A DNA stretch of 64,000 bases. Source: Zingiber officinale (taxonomy: Eukaryota; Streptophyta; Magnoliopsida; Zingiberales; Zingiberaceae). The notes under the pieces were generated by a model, which worked only from the letters and a program-made list of their open reading frames with translations, was not told where the DNA came from and made no database searches. Each line of letters starts with the position of its first letter. Position 1 is the stretch's first letter. Position numbers and translations under genes: made by a program. Below, one piece after another: positions 57,152-64,000 of the stretch. The stretch is from NCBI RefSeq assembly GCF_018446385.1, contig NC_055987.1, forward strand, positions 3,920,705-3,984,704, in the 5' to 3' direction.

Positions 57152-58139
57152 GAGATCGCGAGAAATCTATAAATGTGTCGTCGATGGATTAACGGGCTGT
57201 GTCGCTTTTGCTGTTGGCCTGAAAATAGCGATAAAGGAGGCAACTGTTGGCCGTATACGTTGTTACCGGGAATAGAAGGTTATCGCGAGGCGGGTTTATA
57301 ATTAGCGCGTGGAATGGTTGAACATTTCTCGTTACACTTATTTACTCCGTTAATATATAATAAAATTAACTAAAATGATTATTTGAAAGCTCATTTTATA
57401 GAAATTATTATTATTATTATCAATCAGTATCAGATCATGGACCAGGCTACGCGATTGGCATTTAGTTCAGATAACAACATCCACAAATTGCAACAGCTGG
57501 TGTGACAGGGACAAAATTTAATTTAATTATGTATGTTGAAGTTTGTAAAATAAGTTAGAATGATTGGAATTGACAACGTAAAATACTTTGCTAATGTAAT
57601 TGAAAAGAGCCGAGAGACGTAAATGAACGTTTCCATCTCTCCTAGTCAACGCTGTCATACTTCCATTTCAATGTCCAATTGACGATGGTTCCAGTGAAAT
57701 GACCTCGGGAGATGAAAAATGTTCTAGAGGAGCAGTTTGCATCATCCTGTGTATTCCCATCATATTCCTCTTCCGCCAGCACACATGCCTAATTCCTGCT
57801 GTACTTTGACCTCCGTTTGTTAATGTTCCAATACCAAATTTCCTCCTCCTTTACTTGATTCACCCCCTCACTTCCTCTATGGTCCAGCCAAACGATTAGG
57901 TGGTGGGTTTCCTTCGAGACTCTCCACTCCAAGGCCATCGCTGCTGCGAGCCCCCCTCCTCCTATTTCCTTCGAGGCATTCATTCTCTCTCGGACATTCC
58001 GTCGAGCACCTGGTCGGCAGCTCTGTTTTCGTGCTGTGTTTCCGGCCCTTGCGGTGGTTTTTTTATTCTTTATTGTGGTTGTCGGTGGGATTCGTAGAAT
58101 TGATTCCGGTTCTCCGTCCGCGCGTCTTCGGCGAGGGAG
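57152..58139. promoter_or_regulatory. Divergent promoter region
   Basis: About 1 kb between the head-to-head oxidoreductase and IRX9-type genes. AT-rich centre (57320-57420), more GC near each start. The last 250 bases (57890-58139) are probably the IRX9 5' UTR, pyrimidine-rich. No clear TATA box for either gene. Confidence 0.45.
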
Positions 58140-61075
58140 ATGGGCTCGCTGGATCGATCTAAGAAGAGGATCCAGCTTTGGAAGAAGGCGCTCGTCCACT
58201 TCGCGCTCTGCTTCGTCATCGGATTCTTCACTGGCTTCGCGCCGCCCAGCGCAGCTAGTCTCTTCTCCATCGGCGCCGCCGAGCGACCGCCCGTCGTTGT
58301 CGTCGTCCCGGCTGCTCCCTTGGCGGCCGCGGGGCAGGTTGTCGAGCCTGCCGGGTCGACCGGCAACAGGTCCCTCTCTGAGATCTCCAGATCTGTGCCT
58401 GTTCCCGCCGACAACGACGTCGACCCGCCGCCGCCCCGCGAGGCAGCCGCGGTGGCGCCTTCACCGCGCGAGCGGCTGCTGATCCTGGTCACGACGACGC
58501 GGCGCGACGACCGGTTCCGAGGTGCGTTCTTGCGGCGGCTGGCGCACACTCTACGGCTGGTGCCGCCGCCGCTGCTGTGGATCGTCGTTCAGGCGAGCGA
58601 GGATGCTGGTGCCACAGCAGCTATGCTGCGGAACACCGGTGTCATGTACAGGCACTTGACCTTTAAGGAGAACTTTACCGACCCGGAGGCGGAGGCCGAC
58701 CACCAGCGGAACGTCGCCCTTAGTCACGTCGAGTACCACCGACTCACTGGGATCATTCACTTCGCTACCGCATCCAACGTCTACGACCTACAATTCTTCG
58801 AGGAGATAAGACATATCGAGTACGCCCGTTCTGCCTTCTTCTTCGTTTTTTTTTCCTGCTGCCATCTGTTTTCGAAATTAAAAGCTCGAATCAATATTAG
58901 CATCTCTGCAGCTCCAATCCTTATCCGATTCATTGAGATTTCCCATCTTCGTCACTTTGCTAAAGAAAAGTGAAAGGCAAAAGTCTTGCTCCTTTCCACA
59001 GCTTTTGACCTTTTCAACCGAAAATCGATTTTTTCATTCTGTAGTTGTGATAAATTACTTCATTGCTAGAGTGGGTTGGCAATGCAACATTGGAACTTTG
59101 ACATGATCAAAATAGGTAATTAACCAGATCTTCGAATTTGATGCTTTCTCTGTTTTTATTTTCTTTCCTCTTTTTCTATTCGAGGCGTTAAACATGCAAA
59201 TATGCCTCAAAAGGCGTTATTTTCAGCGCGGGCAGTGTGCATCGCGAGAAAGGAAAAATATACTCTCTTCGATTGATTATTCTGTAGGTGTGATACCTTT
59301 GCTTGGCCCTTTGCTGGTATTGAAAATTCTCAACCCTTGCTTAGTTAATAATGATAAAGATTCTCAATTCTTGCTCTTAAAAATATTTAGTTTTTCTTCT
59401 CTCTTATAATCCCAAGAAATTGCTGATCGGTTTAATAAATTGGATGAATTTTGATCATTGAATCACTCATAACCAATCAAAACAGAAATTGTAGAATTAA
59501 AGATGCAAAAGTTGCCCCTGCACTTTGCAAAGGTGATGCCGTCTCTATAAACTAACCAATCCGTAACAAGAAAACCTTTTTCTTTTCTAAAGACCCCTAC
59601 CAGGGTTTCTTGTCCCTCACTTCATCTCTTGCACATGCATCTTTGTTGTTCTGGACATTACCTGGTTTGCAAGCTACAGAACTCGTAGTTTTACCTGACA
59701 TACTTTTTAGGATCTTATTTGATAATTACCGACATACACAAATTGGACCGTACCTTTTTCAGTGAATTCAATACGTCAAGTTAAGATCTCTGTCTCTCAT
59801 GTAATTGTTTATTTATCTTCCCTGTTATGTTCGGTTCTATGGTGTCTCTCGTGTAATTGTTTTCAAACTCCAGTAGAGGTTGTTAAAAAACTCAATTGTC
59901 CCAATTTAATATGCATGGTCAAAGAACGGTCACAGTTTTGCTACTGATGCCAAACTATTCTGATTATTCATTCATGCTACTTGACCATAGCATATAGCAC
60001 CAACTGTTGGACTGTGTTGTCCTATTTTCGCTTTCTCAAGCAACAACTGAAATAGTGTTAATGCCTCTTATTCAAAATTCTAGGGTTTTTGGGATATGGC
60101 CAGTAGCAATGGTATCTACAAACAGGAAAAGGGTGGTTGTGGATGGCCCAGTTTGTAACTCATCAAAGGTACAAGGATGGATCTTAGAGGAGTTGAACAA
60201 TGACAATAAGTTGCTGCTCGGTAGTACTGACAAGAACCATAAACCCCCCAAAATAAATATTTCTGGCTTTGCATTCAATAGCTCAATATTGTGGGATCCT
60301 GAGAGGTGGGGGCGCCCTACTTCATTGCCTGACACATCACAGGTTTGCTTTCAGCATTTTCTTATTATAATTATCGAACACTTAAGTGGCATAAAAGATT
60401 TCAAAGCAAATCTAACTTCTATTTGCCATTTTTGTGAATATAGTTCTCATTTGAAGAATTTTTTATCTTCATTCTTTGAACTTGGTGAAATATATTTCTA
60501 ATTCTACATGAACTCTATCTTAAAATGAAACATGAAGCATAGTCGGTGATTAGCTAGTAAGATCATGTGTTAACTCATGCATTGCTTCCATCTCTTTCAT
60601 TTTTCTTTCATTGACTTATCAATCAATTGCATTGCTAAGTGACACATGTATTAGATGCTTTCTTGATGTGATATCCGGTGGCCTTAGGGTTATTTATTTA
60701 TACTATAAGAAAGGTTATCAACCACCTAATTGGCAACAGTTGTTTCAATTATTAGCCCATGCAATATGTTTACCAGATGTTTCTCCCTCGCCTAATTAGG
60801 ATTGGCAACATGGCATTAATGTCCTAGTAGTAACTGGTGGTGGTTTTTCCATTCTTTACCCACCGCCACATTTTCTTTATAAAGCCTCTTCATTTAAGCC
60901 TTGTTGGCGATGGTGATTTCAGGATTCAATCAAGTTTGTGCATGAAGTCATCCTAGAAGATGAGACTAAGTTGAAGGGAATTCCTGCTGATTGCTCCAGG
61001 ATCATGGTGTGGCACCTTAACATGCCAAGTGTTCTTACCCTGCCCTTCCATTCTCCAAACCAAGGTAGAAGGTAG
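58140..61075 (+). CDS. IRX9: IRX9-type GT43 protein of xylan backbone synthesis, complete
   Basis: Exons 58140-58819, 60084-60342, 60923-61075; GT-AG, phases fit, 363 residues. IRX9 acts with IRX14 and IRX10 in the Golgi xylan synthase complex that elongates the beta-1,4-xylan backbone of secondary walls. Seen: short basic cytosolic N-terminus MGSLDRSKKRIQLWKK; one signal-anchor segment (about 17-38) ending GFFTGFAP; a Pro/Ala-rich stem (40-115); GT43 domain with RRLAHTLRLVPPPLLWIVVQ, GVMYRHLTFKENFTDPEAEA, DHQRNVALSHVEYHRLTGI, FGIWPVAMVSTNRKRVVVDG, FAFNSSILWDPERWGRPTSL and VILEDETKLKGIPADCSRIM. The catalytic DxD of GT43 enzymes is absent (HFATASNVYDL, about 207-217), as is typical of IRX9. 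The N-terminus matches IRX9, not the longer IRX14. Confidence 0.96.
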
Positions 61076-63843
61076 ACAATGAGAGGATGAATCATTTATA
61101 GAAGTGTAAATGAGAGAGAGGAAAAAAAAAAGAGAAGAAAATGTTACTTCCAATTCTTATTTAATATCTTTTGGGTAAGGCTAATTATGACGCCCTCTCA
61201 AACCATTTTTTTTGGCGATTACACCAAGGTATTATTTCATAAGGTTGGCGACTTTATAATTGAGGCTGGTTAGCACATACATATCTCGTTACCAATGCAC
61301 TAAGATGAGAAATAGAAAGCAAGGAATCGATCACCAATTCTCTTGAAGAACTCTTTGGTGATTCTGGTATGAAAATATGCTCTTGCAATATTTGCTAGTC
61401 TCAAATTTGGTGGAATTTTTCAATAAATTATGTAGGGCATGATGCCTTTTTTTTGGTTGGAATAGCAAAGTAGGATTAAAAGGGCACTCCTTTCCCAATG
61501 GCCCCTCATGCAAGGTTTATTGTTCAAGAATTGCCATTATGGTGTCCTCTTCTCTGTCTTGTATCATAAATATGCTGGAGGACCATCTCTCTTTCAAGAA
61601 CTGTCATAATGCCAAAGATATTGATTGCTTTGCATGCCTTACCTTTAGTTTTAGCCAAAGTAGGAATGATTTACAGTTGAATACAAGGAAACTGTTTTAT
61701 AGTACTCTCTGGATTCGAAAAATCTTCTTAGTGGAGTGAAATTTTACAAGGAAAGATCTGTCTGATAGATAGCATTGGCAGTCTTGTCTCAGCTTGTTTG
61801 TGTATATTTCCAGGCCTTTTGTCCTCAAAATTTTACCATACATTTAAGTAACTAACCATAAGTGCGTGGGCAGTTAAGATGCTTTGAGTATACTTTGGAT
61901 GCCTTCTATAGAGATTCCATTCGAATGCCTTCAATTGAGGATTGGGCCCCAATCTGTGTAAATCACATCCTAACCATGTAAGGCAACAAACATTGGTCCA
62001 TGTTACGCAAAGGCACAAGCAAAAGTGAAAACCAGTGACAGAAAACCCCATTTTCTTTCATGTAGGTTTTCTTACATATGCAATAGCTAGCAATATGCAC
62101 GTCTGATAAATGTTTATTGAATATAGTAGACAAAGGTGGATTTTGAGCGTAGTGCTTACCAATTAAGCTAGTTGGCATCCTCACATATATAATAGTATTG
62201 ATCTAACAGGTGTAACTAGATCTGCTTCAGCTCTGTTAACTTCATATGCAAAGTTCAAAGCTCATCTAACAGGTGTAAATGCAGAAGCCATCTGGCCATA
62301 CAATAAATGAATGAAGGCTGTTATTCAGTAATATCAGTGGTCACCTTTCTCTGTTTGTTTATGCATTTGCCCAAATATAACCTCTTAGATATGTTAGACG
62401 ACACTGCCAATGAGTAAGCAAGAAGTCTAAAAGTTATAACTGAATTGACTAAAGAGAATTTGACTTGGTCGAGTGAGGAGATGAACAATCTCAAACAAGT
62501 CTAATAGCGTCACATATAGGTTTGAAGGGGAGACAAAGCTTGGGAACAATTCATTGAATCTCATTCTATTATCTAGATTAAATTTCAAGTACCAATTTGA
62601 GCCATATATTAATGATAATGAGATCTTCCAAACTTATCAATATGCTTTAAACTGTGTGTATAAGATTATAAGAACAATAATTTATTTTTATCACTAATAT
62701 TAGAGGTTGTAATAGGTCAAGAGCTACTGGACCTTTACAGATAAAGAAAGTGTCGGTGAAACGATACTCTGCAATCAATTTAAGTTGGTTTGACATGTTT
62801 ATACAAAGAGTTAAGTTTGCTTATTACACCAATATGCGTATCAAGTGTGAAAGGATTTAACGGTGTTTTTGAAACTTGGTGAGCTTATAACTCGAAGTGG
62901 TCAAATTTTGATTGACTTAACGTGGCCAATATGGATGGATTGTGTTTGATAGTTCAAAAGTCCATGTACTAGTTAACACGGTGTATATATATAAAATGCA
63001 ACCAAAATTGCATCCCAAACTATCATACATTGATAAAAGAAAAAAAAAAAAACTATCTTATACACATAAGAAAAATCTTGTACAAAGATTAAATTTTCTT
63101 ATTTAAAAAAATAATCAATATATTGAAACGACTAATGATACAAAGAAGTTATTATTCTCATGTATCTTTATTATTATTGTTTTTAATAAAATATAAGTGA
63201 ATATATATCACAAAACCAAGGAGTTATGAATTAAGACTAAGCATAAAGTTCAACATAATTATTAAACAAGTTCCACATGTAAATACAAAAGTCACAAAAT
63301 TGATAATAATAGTTACAGAATATTCGAATGTCAAAATGACAAATTAATATGTCATAATACTTATTTAGCAAGTTCACACAGATACAATGAAAATTAAAGA
63401 AATACATACTTATCACACAATAGTAAATTTTGTTCCCATAGTAAGCTATTCTAAAGACATCATATATATCGCCACAAGAACATATCACGAAACTATCACT
63501 TAAATATTATTATCAGCAAACTCCAAGAGATACTTTTACCGCTTTTTAATGCATAGCATGTCCTTGAAGAATCAGATTCTTCTTGTGATAATTAATTGAA
63601 TTGTCCATGTTCTCATTTCCAACTCCAACATTGCCTACGTAAGTTAACCGTGTAAATTACATGCTAATTATCAAAGATTAAAAAAAACTGTATGGCAAAG
63701 AAAAAGTTGATGACTCGTATATATACGTGAAAAGAGAGACTATGATTCATTTATTGCAAAGATTAACTAAAAAATACGATAGAAGGAATGCAAAATAAAA
63801 GCTCTCTATGCATGAAAATAACGGGCGTCAAGGGTACTTGCTC
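61076..63843. other. Intergenic region
   Basis: 3' UTR of the IRX9 gene followed by AT-rich DNA. No ORF with family features and no TE ends recognised. CATCTAACAGGTGTAA occurs near 62203 and 62262. Poly-A runs near 63035. The 83-residue minus ORF at 63237-63488 is Ile/Tyr/Cys-rich AT-driven sequence. Confidence 0.4.
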
Positions 63844-64000
63844 TTAACTCTCCTGTCTATATTTATCGGCGACGAACTTTTTATAATGCTTCATCAGCGT
63901 TGGATGAACAACACCTGAGCAAATGAACTGATCTAGTGACATGGGAAGCCCATCCTCTGGCATCGGTTGAATCTTTGGACAGTTACATATTTCTAGTGTT
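63844..64000 (-). CDS. C-terminal exon of a probable LRR (NBS-LRR-type) resistance protein, partial
   Basis: The minus-strand frame is open from the window edge to TAA at 63844-63846, 51 residues. It contains LEICNCPKIQPMPEDGLPMS and ends KKFVADKYRQES. The 'L.I..CPKIQ.MPE.GLP.SL' pattern is the final leucine-rich repeat typical of plant CC-NBS-LRR proteins, followed by a short basic tail. The NB-ARC part would lie beyond the right edge. It could also be a decayed fragment; nothing upstream can be seen. Confidence 0.55.
   Translation of the reverse strand, partial: TLEICNCPKIQPMPEDGLPMSLDQFICSGVVHPTLMKHYKKFVADKYRQES

Noticed and set aside
63237-63488. 83-residue minus ORF
   Set aside because: Ile/Tyr/Cys/Phe-rich translation of AT-rich DNA with no family resemblance.

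Overview
The window is nuclear DNA of a flowering plant. It has split genes with canonical GT-AG introns, plant-only families (IRX9-type GT43, Dof, plant nucleotide-sugar transporters) and nested LTR retrotransposons. High-GC first exons with AT-rich introns and the protein similarities suggest a monocot, perhaps Zingiberales (ginger/banana relatives); that placement is inference. No CRISPR array, rRNA or intact tRNA gene was seen.

Genes in order: a pectate lyase missing its 5' end (1-1320, +); an 11-exon UDP-galactose/UDP-glucose transporter (3998-10090, -) with a SINE in intron 5; a damaged Dof zinc-finger gene (23741-24404, +); a 4-exon UDP-sugar transporter of the plant TPT group (24963-27651, -); an AIF/FSP1-like FAD oxidoreductase (55640-57151, -); a 3-exon IRX9-type xylan GT43 protein (58140-61075, +); and the last exon of a probable LRR resistance gene at the right edge (63844-64000, -). 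Exon joins of the complete genes were checked by reading phase. Four of the seven genes serve cell-wall polysaccharide metabolism (pectin cleavage, two Golgi/ER nucleotide-sugar transporters, xylan backbone synthesis).

Mobile DNA: 11519-19939 is a full-length Ty1-copia element with 430-bp LTRs, a CTAAT target duplication, a decayed gag-pol and an unusual acidic ORF before gag. From about 29.6 to 53.4 kb lies an old array of alternating imperfect palindromes. It has been blown apart by a reverse-strand Sirevirus-like element (about 29980-39666, itself carrying a solo LTR and a second truncated element), a 2.6-kb solo LTR (40471-43090), a gypsy-like fragment and a young gag-only Sirevirus-type element (45554-52845). 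Smaller elements include a Helitron 3' end, two TTA-flanked MITEs, two foldback MITEs and a LINE remnant.

Most unusual signals: (1) LTR segments built from tandem hairpin modules whose outer stems differ from module to module yet stay complementary; (2) family-specific palindrome clusters just upstream of the TATA box in several unrelated LTRs; (3) a palindrome block that differs strongly between the two otherwise near-identical LTRs of one element; (4) two independent element copies with the same gag-only, pol-less layout; (5) the palindromic array itself.
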